Shown piece after piece: positions 11,201 through 21,400 of a stretch of DNA of 64,000 nt (positions within the stretch are counted from its first letter, which is position 1; each line of letters starts with the position of its first letter). Source of the stretch: Sitta carolinensis (Eukaryota; Chordata; Aves; Passeriformes; Sittidae). The position numbers and the translations under genes are program-made. The notes under the pieces were generated by a model. That model was not told the origin of the DNA. It searched no databases and worked only from the letters and a program-made list of their open reading frames with translations. The stretch spans positions 11,593,501 to 11,657,500 of the forward strand of contig CM063298.1 of the NCBI GenBank assembly GCA_032173965.1, in the 5' to 3' direction.

Positions 11201-14200
11201 CATCTATCCCTCCCTCCATCCCACCCACCCCAGCCATGGGAGTTCCTTTCCCTACCAGCACTTGCCAGTGCCCAAGGCCAGGCTGGACAGGCCCTGGAGT
11301 GACCTGGTGGCCGTGTCCCTGCCCTGGCTCTTTGCTCTTTGGAGGTCCCTCACAGCCCACACCAGCTGTGCTCCTGTCACGGGGCTCAGGACTGCCCCAG
11401 CACGAGGGTGCCCCTCTGTGTGGCACCCCTCAGTTCCTGTGGCTGGGGCTCACAGGGTGCTCAGGGCACCCTGTCCCCAAGGCATGGCACTGCAGGCAGC
11501 AGGGGACACAGCTGGCATCACAAGCCCTTCTTTCTATCTCAATTAATCCCTCGTCCTATATATGAAAAGGCACTTTAATTATCCCTGTCCCACGTGCCAG
11601 AGCCGTCTGTGCGCTAAAGGATTTATTCGTTCGTGTGGCTGTTTCCCAGGGAGCTCAGCAGCTCTTCAAGGTGACAAATAATGAGGACTCAGGATTTCGC
11701 TTTGGGTTTTAATTTAATTTTTTCCCCTTTTCGTTGAACAAAAAGGCCGGAGGAAAAAAAAATTAAAAAAACCCAAAATCAAAAAACAGAAACAAAACAA
11801 AAGAATCAGCAGTAGGCGGCTGTTGGTGCCAGGGTGGGCAGGGGACCAGCAGTGCCCTCCCAGGGCCACCCTGGGGTCACTCACAGGCAGGTGTCCTCCT
11901 GCTGTCCTTCTCTGCTCCCCCACAGCCCAGCCCAGCCATGGCCCTGTTGCTTGGGGGGCTCCAGGACATTGTCCCTGGGGTCACCCCAAAACCATCCCGT
12001 GTGATGCTGGGGCCATCTGAGCCCTGGGGATGCGGTACCCAGGGAGTGGCACCCGAGATGTGGCACTGGGGTAATGGACTGGGGATGTGGCACTGGGGGG
12101 ATGGATTAGGGATGTGGCAGTGGGACGATGGATTAGGGAGGTGGCACTGGGGATGTGGCACTGGGGTGATGGATTAGGATGTGGCAGTGGGACGATGGAT
12201 TAGGGAGGTGGCACTGGGGATGTGGCACTGGGTGATGGATTAGGGATGTGGCAGTGGGACGATGGATTAGGGAGGTGGCACTGGGGTGATGGATTGGGGA
12301 TGTGCTGCAGCCCCGGGGTGTGCGCTCGGGGGGCTGTGCCCTCTCCGGTGACGGTCCCCATCCGTGTCCAGGTCCTCCCTGACGTGCCCTCACTGCCTGA
12401 AGCAGAGCAACACCTTCGACCCCTTCCTATGCATCTCCCTGCCCATCCCGCTGCGCCAGACCAGGTGAGCCCGCACACCCCCCGCGGCACGGCGGCTCCA
12501 GAGCGATTTGGGGTAAATAATAACGCCCGTGGGAGGCGGCGGCAGCGGGACCGGGGCCGGGGACCGGGAACAGCCGCCGGAGCCGGGCGCAGCGGGCGAG
12601 TGCCACCGGCGGCGGGGGTCCGCGCTGAGCCGTGTCCCGCGCTGTCCCCAGGGCTCTGAACGTCACGCTGGTGCTGCAGTGCGAGCGCTGGCGCTTCGTG
12701 CGGGTCGGGCTGGCCGTGCCGCTGCTCGGCACCGTGGCCGACCTGCGGGCCATGGTGGCGCGGGAGGGAAGCGTGCCCCCGGAGCAGGTACCGGGAGCGG
12801 CGGCGGGGGACGGCGGGCGGGGCTCGGAGGGGGCGGGGCTCGGAGGGGGCGGGGCTCGGAGGGGGCGGGGCTCGGAGGGCGGGCCGGGGGCGGGCTCGGG
12901 GCGGGGCTCGGGGGGCGGGGCTCGGGGGGCGGGGCTCGGGCCGCCCGCAGGGCGCTGAGCGTCGGGCCCGTCCCGCAGGTGATCCTGGCCGAGCTGTCCC
13001 CGCGGGGCTTCCTGCGCTCGCTCGCCGACCCCGAGGCGCTGCGGGCGGCCGGAGAGGCCGCGCCCGTCTACGCCTTCCAGCCGCCGCCCGCCCGCCGCGC
13101 AGGTACCGCCCCGCGCTGATTGGCTGCGGCTGCGGCCCGCCCCGCGCTGATTGGCTGCGAGCGCCTGGGATGCGCTGGGATTGGCGCTGGGCAGGGGGCG
13201 GGAACTGCCCTGTGATTGGTGGGAGGGAGAGTGGATCCCTCGCCGTGATTGGTGGGAGGGAGCGGATCCCTCGCTGGGATTGGTGGTCAGTGGATCTCGC
13301 TGGCTGGGATTGGTGGTCAGTGGATCTCTCTGGCTGGGATTGGTGGTAGCAGGCGTGCTGCACTGTGATCGGCGGGCAGGGCCATGGCATTAATTACCCC
13401 AGCGCTAACGAGAGCCCCTCCCTGCCCGGCCCGCAGGGTGTCCCCGCAGCCTCCCCGCGTCCCCCGCGGCGCCGCGGCCGGAGGGTCCGCGCCTTCTGCC
13501 CAGCGCCGCCCGCTCCTCCGACTGCCTGCACCGCGCGCCCGGCGGCCGCATCCTGCTGCTGCTCTGCAACACGGCGGGCACGGGGCCGCAGCTCGCCAGG
13601 TGCTGGCACCGCCCGGACCCCCGCCCTGCCCTGTCCCACCCGCTCCCCGCCCCTGTGACACCCAGCCCCGTGTCCCTTCTGCCTGTCCCCAGGTTCGGGC
13701 CGCCGCTGGTGCTGCGGGAGGAGCGCGGCGCCTCCTGGGAGCAGCTCCAGCAGAACATCCTGGCCCAGCTGAGGGGGGTCCTGCGGGGAGAGGTCCGGCC
13801 GCAGGTGGGCCCAGGGAACAACCCTGTTCCCTCGAAGCCATCCCATTTTGGGGGCTGGTTTTGCCCGGTGTCCCAAAGCCTGGCTTGTGTGGGTGCTGCT
13901 GCTGGGCAGGGGATCCCTGTCCCTGGTGTCCCCACAGTCCCCTCTCCCCTCACAGGGCACCGGAGCCCTTTTTCGGATCCGCCTGGCCGGGGGCTCGGCC
14001 CCCTGCACCTACCTGTCCCCTCAGGATCCCCGTCCTCTCTGCCACCCTGCCATCGACAGGTAAGGGGCTGCAGGGACAGGACTGTCCCCAGGATGTCCTC
14101 TCAACCCCGGGGGCCGGCCAGTGGCATCACCACGAGTGGGCACAGTGTCCCTGTGCATGGCTGTGTTGACACCAGGGGTGCCAAAGGCGTTCCTGTGGCT

Positions 14201-16295
14201 GGCCAGTGTCACTACGGGTGGCCAGTGGTGACTCCTTGGGGTAGCCACAGTGGTGGTCACTCTGCTCCCCCAGCACTGCGTCCCCGGCCCATCCTTCCCA
14301 CAGTGGGAGGTGCTGGTTGCCCCTGCCTGGCACCACGGGCTGGCAAGGAGGGGTCCCCATGGGGACAGGGGCTTTGGGGACATTTCACCCTGTCCTCCCC
14401 TCAGGGCCCTGCAGCTGAGCGCGGCCGGGGGCCCTCCACACGTGAGGCTGACGGCGGAGTGGGACACGAGCACCAAGGAGCGGTGAGTGCCCCTCGCCCG
14501 GGCTGGGGGGACAGCCCGGCACTCGGTCACCCCCCGGTGACTCGTCCCCGCAGGCTGTTCGGAGGCATCCAGGAGGAGGTGGTGCAGGACGCGGAGAGCG
14601 TGCGGCGGCAGCAGCAGGCGCACGGGCAGCAGCACAGCTGCACGCTGGACGAGTGCTTCCAGCTCTACACCAAGGAGGAGCAGGTACGGGCACCCCCGGG
14701 CACTGCCCACTGCCCAGCCCTGGCACAGGGGCCGCCGGTGCTTGCGGCGCTGTGGCAGTGGCGGGGGTGACAGGGAGGGAGGCGGCCCTGACGCGGCGTC
14801 CGCAGCTGGCCCCGGACGATGCCTGGCGCTGCCCGCACTGCAAGGTGCCCCAGCAGGGCACGGTGAAGCTCAGCCTGTGGACGCTGCCCGACATCCTCAT
14901 CATCCACCTGAAGCGCTTCCGGCAGGTGGCCGAGCAGCGGCACAAGCTCACCACGCTGGTGCGGTTCCCGCTGCGGGGGCTGGACATGGCCCCGCACGTG
15001 GCGCAGCGGGGCCAGCCCGGGGGCCCGCTCCTGGGGCGCTGGGCGCCCTGGCAGCCCCCCCTGCGCCTGCCCCCGGGCTGCCCCCCCCGCGACCACCTGT
15101 ACGACCTGTACGCGGTGTGCAACCACCACGGCAGCATGCAGGGCGGCCACTACACCGGTGAGCGGGGACACTGGGGACGGGGCGGTGTCGCGGGGCTGGG
15201 CGAAGGGGAGCCGGGGTGCAGGGGACATGCAGGATGGCATCTCAGCCACCCCAGGGCAGGCAGGGCACCGGGGTGTGCCTCCAGCACCATCCCGCGCCCC
15301 CAGCGTGTCCCTGCACCGTGGGGCTCCCGGTCCCCCCTGCACCCCGGGGCTCGGGGCATCCCGGCACAGAGCCCCGCTCACCCCGTGCCCCCTGGCCCCC
15401 AGCGTTCTGCTGCAACGCCCTGGACGGGCGCTGGTACAGCTACGACGACAGCCGGGTGGAGGGGATGCGTGAGGCCGAGGTGAGCACCCGCAGCGCCTAC
15501 ATCCTCTTCTACCAGCGCCGCCGCGCCGCCGGTTCCGGCACGGGTGAGCCCCAAATCCCTGCCCGCCGCGCCCCGACACGGCCCTGCGTGTGACCCACAC
15601 CTGTGTGTGCACACACCTGCCTCTGCCCACCCTGTCCCGCCCCCTCTCCCCGCGCCGGGTACCGCCGGTGGTGCCCACGCCCGCCGCTCCCCGCAGGCTC
15701 CGCCGCCGAGCACTGGGTGTTCCGCCTGGCCGCCTCCGAGCCCCGCGCCGACCCCGACCCCGCGGGCTCTGCGGCCGCCCCGGAGAACGGTGAGGCGCGG
15801 TTTGCTCAGCCCCCGGTGCCCCCTGCGCCCCCCGCCCGCGTTGACCGTGGTTCCCCCGCAGGAGGGTTCGAGGCGCGGCCCCCGGTGCGGGGGCTGCAGG
15901 GGCTGCACGGCCGCAGCCTCAGCGTCCGGACCGCCCCCGCCGGACCCCCGGGACAGGGGGAGTCGGGGCCCCCCCGCGACCCCCGCCGGCTCCGCCGGGC
16001 CGCCAGCGCCGAGGGGGCCCCGCGCCGGCAACCGCCGGGCCCCGGCAGCCCCGAGGGGGAGACGGGGGTCCCCCAGGGCCGCTGCCCCCCCGGCCCCTCG
16101 GCCCTGGGGCGGTCGCGGAGCTCGGCCAGCCTCCCCCCCCGGCCCGAGGGGGGGCTGCGCAGATCCGCCTCGCTGGGCAGGGGCGCGGCGGGGCCGCCCC
16201 TGGCCGCCCGCTGTCCCCCCGGGGCCACCCTGCAGCGGGGCCGGCAGCCCCCCGGGCCCCTGCGCCCCTCGGCCGTGCCCGAGTCCAGCTTCTGA
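7753..16295 (+). CDS. USP43: Ubiquitin carboxyl-terminal hydrolase 43 (USP43), complete, 15 exons
   Basis: A ubiquitin-specific protease (peptidase C19) that removes ubiquitin from substrates. Exons with matching GT/AG sites and phases: 7753-8274, 9322-9462, 10920-11020, 12372-12464, 12652-12787, 12979-13102, 13437-13599, 13693-13804, 13956-14059, 14405-14482, 14554-14683, 14806-15157, 15403-15543, 15697-15789, 15862-16295; about 907 aa. The Cys box NHGNTCFMN places the nucleophile at Cys116. The His box GGHYT gives His683 and WYSYDD gives Asp700. Two CPHC pairs (exons 4 and 12) fit the zinc-binding fingers subdomain. QHDALEFLLWLLDR and ILIIHLKRF are typical USP motifs. The tail ends PESSF as in mammalian USP43, but the protein is about 200 residues shorter than human (1123 aa), mostly in the last exon. 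The start at 7753 was chosen for its GCGGCCATG context and an N-terminus similar in length to human; the same frame is open back to 7309, so a longer N-terminus cannot be excluded. Its 3' end converges on ARHGAP44. Confidence 0.96.
8390..8565. repeat. 34-bp tandem repeat in USP43 intron 1
   Basis: About four or five copies of a unit containing GGAACCCACCGACAGCCCTC plus CCAGCCCC, just after the exon 1 donor. The frame that runs on from exon 1 through this repeat is intronic read-through. Confidence 0.85.
9737..9763. repeat. Poly(C) homopolymer in USP43 intron 2
   Basis: An uninterrupted run of more than 25 C residues inside intron 2. Homopolymers this long are difficult for every sequencing chemistry, so the exact length should not be trusted. 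It is followed by a pyrimidine-rich CTCCCTGCCTC stretch to about 9960. Confidence 0.9.
11110..11225. repeat. CATC tetranucleotide microsatellite in USP43 intron 3
   Basis: Imperfect (CCAT)n and (CCCT)n stretches, for example CCATCCATATCCATCCATCC, fill this interval directly after exon 3. Confidence 0.85.
11255..11345 (+). mobile_element. Short CR1-like LINE fragment
   Basis: CTTGCCAGTGCCCAAGGCCA, GGCTGGACAGGCCCTGGAGT and CCGTGTCCCTGCCCTGGC follow the order of the CR1 3' region on the + strand, but the AACCCAAACCATTCT end is missing. It lies in USP43 intron 3 and is short and diverged. Confidence 0.5.
12050..12305. repeat. Minisatellite GGCACTGGGG / GATGGATTAGGGA in USP43 intron 3
   Basis: Tandem units of about 15-36 bp are built from GATGTGGCACTGGGGTGATG and GATTAGGGAGGTGGCACTGG. 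The array ends about 70 bp before the exon 4 acceptor. Weak open frames on both strands come from the repeat. Confidence 0.88.
12820..12955. repeat. GC-box-rich tandem repeat in USP43 intron 5
   Basis: At least eight copies of a GGGGCGGGGCTCGGAGG-type unit fill most of this 191-bp intron. Each copy contains a GGGCGG Sp1-type core. Whether it acts as a regulatory element or is only a GC-rich repeat cannot be decided from sequence. Confidence 0.8.
13106..13375. repeat. 30-bp repeat array with inverted CCAAT boxes, USP43 intron 6
   Basis: Eight ATTGG pentamers (inverted CCAAT) occur at 13119, 13150, 13180, 13215, 13248, 13279, 13309 and 13339, spaced 30-35 bp. They sit in degenerate units such as GTGATTGGTGGGAGGGAG and GGGATTGGTGGTCAGTGGAT. 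The array occupies most of intron 6. Confidence 0.85.
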
Positions 16296-16852
16296 GCCAC
16301 GGGTGGGGGGCATCACCCCCCAGTACAGCAGGTCCTGAAGGGATCGGGGAGCTCCCCAACTGGGGGTGTCCCGCAAGGGTGATCCCAGACCAGGAACATC
16401 ACTCCCGGGATCTGGAGGCTTCTGAGCCGGGGGAAAACCAAACCAGGGTATCCTGAGCCAGAGGCTCCCGAATGGAATCCTGACATGGGGGCTCCTGCCT
16501 GACCCAGGGCACCGCAGATCCTGATCCAGAAGCATTCCAAACCGGGACCATCCCTAGCTGGGGGTTTCAGACCCGGGCTCATCCCAAACTGGGCTCATCC
16601 CGAAGTGGTGGCTGTGAACCCGGGAGTCTCCCAGCGCGGGGCCATCCCAAAGAGGGCAGGCGGGTGCAGAGTCCCCAGCTCTGCAGCACCAGAGTATTTA
16701 TTGTACCAGGAGAGTTTTATTCAGAGACGCTTTTTGTTTTCTAAAAGGCGACTATTTGGGGGTGGGGGGGTCCCCCACACCTCGGTCTATGCAATCCCCG
16801 ATTCCTGCAGCCAGCTTTTGTACGGGGCTCTACCCCACCGCCGGCGGTTTCT

Positions 16853-16858
16853 ATTAAA
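16853..16858 (+). terminator. USP43: USP43 poly(A) signal (ATTAAA)
   Basis: ATTAAA, the commonest variant poly(A) hexamer, lies 558 bp after the USP43 stop codon, and GTGTCC-rich sequence follows. The interval 16296-16880 is therefore best read as the USP43 3' UTR. Confidence 0.65.
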
Positions 16859-16879
16859 GACACGTGAAACAAGCCCCGT

Positions 16880-17720
16880 GTCCATCCCAGGGGACGTGTC
16901 CGAGGGCAAAAGGGGCTCTGCATCCCCTGGGGGTGATCCCGGCCCTGCAGTGGGGATCAGCCCGGGATCAGGGGTCAGGCCTGGCTGGATCCTGCTGCGT
17001 GGGGTGGCTGTGCCTGGGGGAGCTCTGGGAGCAGGGTGGCAGCACCAGAAGTGCTGGAATCCTGGAGCTGAGCCCAGCCAGCCATGGAAGCTGTGCAGCC
17101 GCAGTGAGGGATGGAGGTGGTGGGGTCAGGGGGGAGATGCAGGAGATGGACAAAGGGGTGGGGGAGGAAGGGGGGCTGGTGGACATGGAGCTGGGATCGG
17201 GGTGGAAAGAGATGCGTGTGGAGGAGGTGGAGTCGGGGTGGAAGTGGAGGAGGGCAGGGTGGGAGGGAGGTGTGGAGGTGCTGGGCACAGAGGGAAGGGG
17301 TGGAGATGGAAGCAGGGTTGGGCTGAAGGAGAGGAGGAAGGTGGAGGAGACTGACCCTTGCTGGAGGCTGCTCCACGCCAGGGCCCTGCTTTGTGGCAGG
17401 GGACACGCGGGATTGTCACTCACGTCCGCAGCCCTGGGTGTGGCAGTTTCCCTGGGGCACCCATGGGTGCTGGCAGTGACAAGGACAGGCCCCCCACTGC
17501 TCTGCACCCTAAAACTGCAGCTGGGAGAGAGTGGGAGCCCCCATGGGAGTGACCCCCCACGCTGAGCCTGCCCCATCCCACGGCACCAGACCCACAGCAT
17601 TCCCTACAAAGCACCAAACCACCATTCCATCACCCAAACCCTCTCCGCCTCCAAATCCTCCCCCCAGGGCCGGGGCAGGAAGCAAAGGTGGGCTCCAACG
17701 GGCAGTTCTCAGCGAGTGGC
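16880..17720. other. Gap between the converging 3' ends of USP43 and ARHGAP44
   Basis: No coding sequence is recognisable. The + strand is purine-rich (GGAGG, GGGGTGGA) at about 17105-17350. The two genes face each other with less than 1 kb between their predicted cleavage sites, so 3'-end overlap or transcriptional interference is possible. Confidence 0.6.
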
Positions 17721-17727
17721 ACACGGA

Positions 17728-17742
17728 TTTATTGGATTTATT
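17728..17742 (-). terminator. ARHGAP44: ARHGAP44 poly(A) signals (two AATAAA on the - strand)
   Basis: TTTATT at 17728-17733 and 17737-17742 read as two AATAAA hexamers on the - strand, about 740 bp beyond the ARHGAP44 stop codon. No nearer canonical signal was noticed in the gene's orientation. Confidence 0.6.
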
Positions 17743-17879
17743 GATTGCTTTGGGGTGCTGGTGCCCCCCGGTGCCCACCTGGGGCGGGGGACACGACGCG
17801 AGCGGGGCGGGGGCGAAGCGCTGCCATTTCCATCCTCCCTCTCGCCCCGGCCGGGCGGGAACGGCTCCGAATAAAACAA

Positions 17880-17972
17880 ATCTCTCTATAATTTCTCTCT
17901 CTATATACAAATATAGAATATATATATATCTCTGCCGATATATATATATATATAGATAGATAGATAGATCTT
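17880..17972. repeat. TA/TCTC/GATA microsatellite in the ARHGAP44 3' UTR
   Basis: A run of CTCTCTATA, then TATATATATCTC, then (TA)n and (GATA)n. It falls inside the inferred ARHGAP44 3' UTR (17728-18479). It is probably length-variable, and the self-complementary TA stretch could form a hairpin in the RNA. Confidence 0.85.
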
Positions 17973-18479
17973 CTCTCTCTGGAAAGGATAAAAGGTTAAT
18001 TTGTCTGTGCATGCACGACCAAAGCCACCAAGCCCCGGGGACAGCGGGTGCCGAGGGACGTGCTGCTCCCCCGCCAGCACCCCGAGAGCCGGGGGGGCAC
18101 ATCCTGCGTCCCCAGGTTATTGCTGGTCAGGTCCCATCCTGCTCCCTAACAAGCGGAGGGGGAAGAAGCCGAAGAAAGGAAAAATCCCACTGCGAAGCGC
18201 CGGCGAGCTCCTCGTCACCTGGCCAGCACCCAGTGGCACCCGCCTCGGGGCACGGGGGACGTGGTGGCACCGCCCCAGGGTCGTGGGTGCTGCGGGGCGG
18301 GGGGCAGGCACCCAGTTCAAAGGCAAAGTCTGGATAAGGCGAACAAAAATGAACTAAAGAACAGCGGCCGCCCCCGGACCGGGCGCTTTGCCGCCCACAA
18401 GTGGCTCGTGGCCCTCGGTGCCGGTGGCCGGGGCTGGCCCCTGGGTGCCGCACGGATGAGCTTGGGGACAGGGACACTG

Positions 18480-21400
18480 TCATAGGGCTGTGCTCTCCGA
18501 TTCCTCCTCCTCCTGCCGCGGGCTCAGGCTCGGCCCCGAGAGTCTCTGCGCTGCCTCGGGCGGGTCCCGGCACAGGGCGGCGTCCGGGGACACGTGGAGG
18601 GAGGGGACCTCAAAACGGAGCAGACCTGCGGGGGGGCACAGCCATGGGGACACCCGCCGGGGCTGGCACCGTGTCGGTGCCACCACCGGGGATGTCACCA
18701 CCGCCCTGTGCTCTCCGGACCGCACCCGACTCAGGGCGGTGCCACCAGCTGTCCCCAACGGTGCCCGTGTCCCGCGCAGCTCTGTCCCACCGAGCGCAGG
18801 TGACACGGCTGTCCCCTTGCCCGGGGACCCGCGGGGTGGGGCTGCACGTGTGAAGTGACAGGGTGACCACAGCTACAGGCGGGCGGGTCACCGGGTCCCT
18901 TGCCGAGAGCAGAGCCACCCTCTCAGATAGAAAAAGCACCTGTGCCACTCCTGCCCAGCTCAGGGACACTGCCAGGGACATGGCCCAGGGATATTTCTCA
19001 GGGACAGGGCCCAGGGATATTTCTCAGGGACATTGCCCAGGAATATTGCCCAGTGATATTTCTCAGGGACTTTGCCCAGGGATATTGCCCAGTGATATTT
19101 CTCAGGGGTATTTCTCAGGGACTTTGCCCAGGGATATTGCCCAGTGATGTTTCTCAGGGGTATTTCTCAGGGACTTTGCCCAGGGATATTGCTCAGGATG
19201 TGGCTCAGGGATCTTGTCCCACAGTGGCACAGGGGAGCTGCACCCGAGCCAGGGGTGATGCCAGGCTGTGGCGTCAGGGCTGCATCCACACCAGGGCGCC
19301 CTGCCAGGCCTGCAGCAATGCGTTGGCAGAGCCACACCGATGCCAGTGCCACCCAAAGGCAGGCGGCAGCCCCTGAGGACACCGTGGCCAGCCCCTCGCT
19401 GTCCACAGGCAGGATGGGCATGCAGGGGACAGAGCCGTGTGCCCTGCTGGATCCCGTGGAAGGGACACTGGGACACTCCCCCAGCCTCTGTGTCCTCCAC
19501 GGTCCCCAATGCCACCTGGCACTTCCAAAGCCTCCCCCTGGCCGTGCCCCCCTCCCGCAGCGCAGGGACCCCGGGGGACACGGCACCGACAGAGCCCCGG
19601 GCCAGGGCGGGCAGGGCGGCAGGGACGGCAGCGCAGCTCCCGGGGATGTCACATTTCTGGAGAGTGCCACCTCCCAGGGGACATAGCCAGCTTCCCGATG
19701 CACTGTCACCTCCCTGGGCTCATCACCCCCGTCCTGGGGACAGTTCCACTTTTCCAGGGGCATCACCGCCTTCCTGAGTACATGGCCACCCTCAGGGGAC
19801 GTTGGCACCCTCCTGGGCCAGCACCACCTCGCTGGGGCCACTTCTACCTTGCCTGGGCTGTTGTCACCTTCCTGGGGAACATCACCAACTTGCCAGGGCG
19901 CGTTCTGCCTTTCCGGGGACATTGCCACCTTCCCGGGGAGCACCGCCACCTTCCGGGGCGCAGTTTCGCCTCTCAAGGGACAGTTGCCCCTCTGCGGGGA
20001 GGTGCCACCTCCCCGGGGCCATCAGCACCTTCCGGGGCACAGTCCTGCCTCCTCAGGGCCATCGTCCCCGTGCCGGGGGACGCGGCCCCCCCCCCGGGAG
20101 CCCCCCCCGCCGGGGTTACCTGCGAGCGCGCCGTCCCCGGGGCCCGCGGTGTCCAGGCGGGGCGGCTCCGGGGGCTGGGGGGGCGCGGGGGCGGCGGGGG
20201 GCGGCTGCGGCGGGGGGGGCAGCGCGGGCCGCGGCCGCGCTTTGGGCGGGCCCGGGCCCGGGGGGCGGCGGCGGCGGCGGCGGGGGACGGCAGCAGCGGG
20301 GGCGGCCCGGCCCCGGGGGAGGCGCCGGGGGGACCGTACGGGGACGGGGTGCTGGGGGGGTCGGGGACAGGCTGGCCGGGGACGGCTGCCCCCCGCCCGC
20401 CTCCCCCGCCGCCGCCCGCGGAGGGATGGGCGCCAGCTTCTTGGCCCCTGCGGGACAGAGACAGCGACAGCGACAGGTCAGGGGCGAGCCGCGAGCAGCC
20501 CCCCGCAGCCCCCCGGGCCCCCCCGGCCCCTCCTACCTTTGCGCAGCGAGTGCGGGCTCTGGTCGGGCGCGGGGGGCGGCCCCGGGGACAGCTCCGGGGG
20601 CTTGGGAGCGCTGGGGCGGGCACGGGGCACGGCGGGCGGCGGGGAGAGCCACGGGGAACGGGGGGGAGAAAACGGGAGGGAAAGGGAACCAAGAGAAAGG
20701 AAAAAACCCTCGGAAATTGGGGGGGGGGGGGGGGGAAAGGGATAGAGGGAAAAGGAAAAAGGGAAAAGGAGAAAGGGAAAAGGGAAGACCGAAAGGGAAA
20801 AGGGAAGACCGAAAGGGAAAAGGGAAAGAAAAAGAGAAAAGAAGAAAGGGAAGAAAAAGGAAGAAAGGCGAAAAAATCCCGCAAAATTAGGAATAGGGAA
20901 AAGCAAAAAAAAAAAAAAAGAGAAGAAACGTGAAGGAAAGGTGAAGGAAAGGAAAGGTGAAGGAAAGGAAAGGAAAGGAAAGGAAAGGAAAGGAAAGGAA
21001 AGGAAAGGAAAGGAAAGGAAAGGAAAGGAAAGGAAAGGAAAGGAAAGGAAAGGAAAGGAAAGGAAAGGAAAGGAAAGGAAAAAAATAGAAACGAAAAAGT
21101 GAAAGGGAAAGGAAAAGTTTCAAGCATAAAAAGCAAAGAAAAAAAAAAAAGAGTAAAATTAAAAATAAAATAAAATCCAAAATAGAAATAGAACAATGAA
21201 AACCAAAGATTAAACACTCAAAGAATTAGAAATACAATTTAAAAAAATAAGCCCAAGAGAATTAAATAATAAAGGTAAATGAAAAATTAACAAAGTAAAA
21301 TCAAAAATCATTAAAAACATGATTTTAAAAAACCCACAAAAATAAAACAAAAAAGAAAGAAAAGGTAAACGCAAAAGAAGAAGAAGAAGAAGAAAAGAAG

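Noticed and set aside
19437..21217. Long frames covering ARHGAP44 exon 20 on both strands
   Set aside because: The + strand frames are antisense to GC-rich coding and repeat DNA. Of the - strand frames only the exon segment 20120-20447 has homology.
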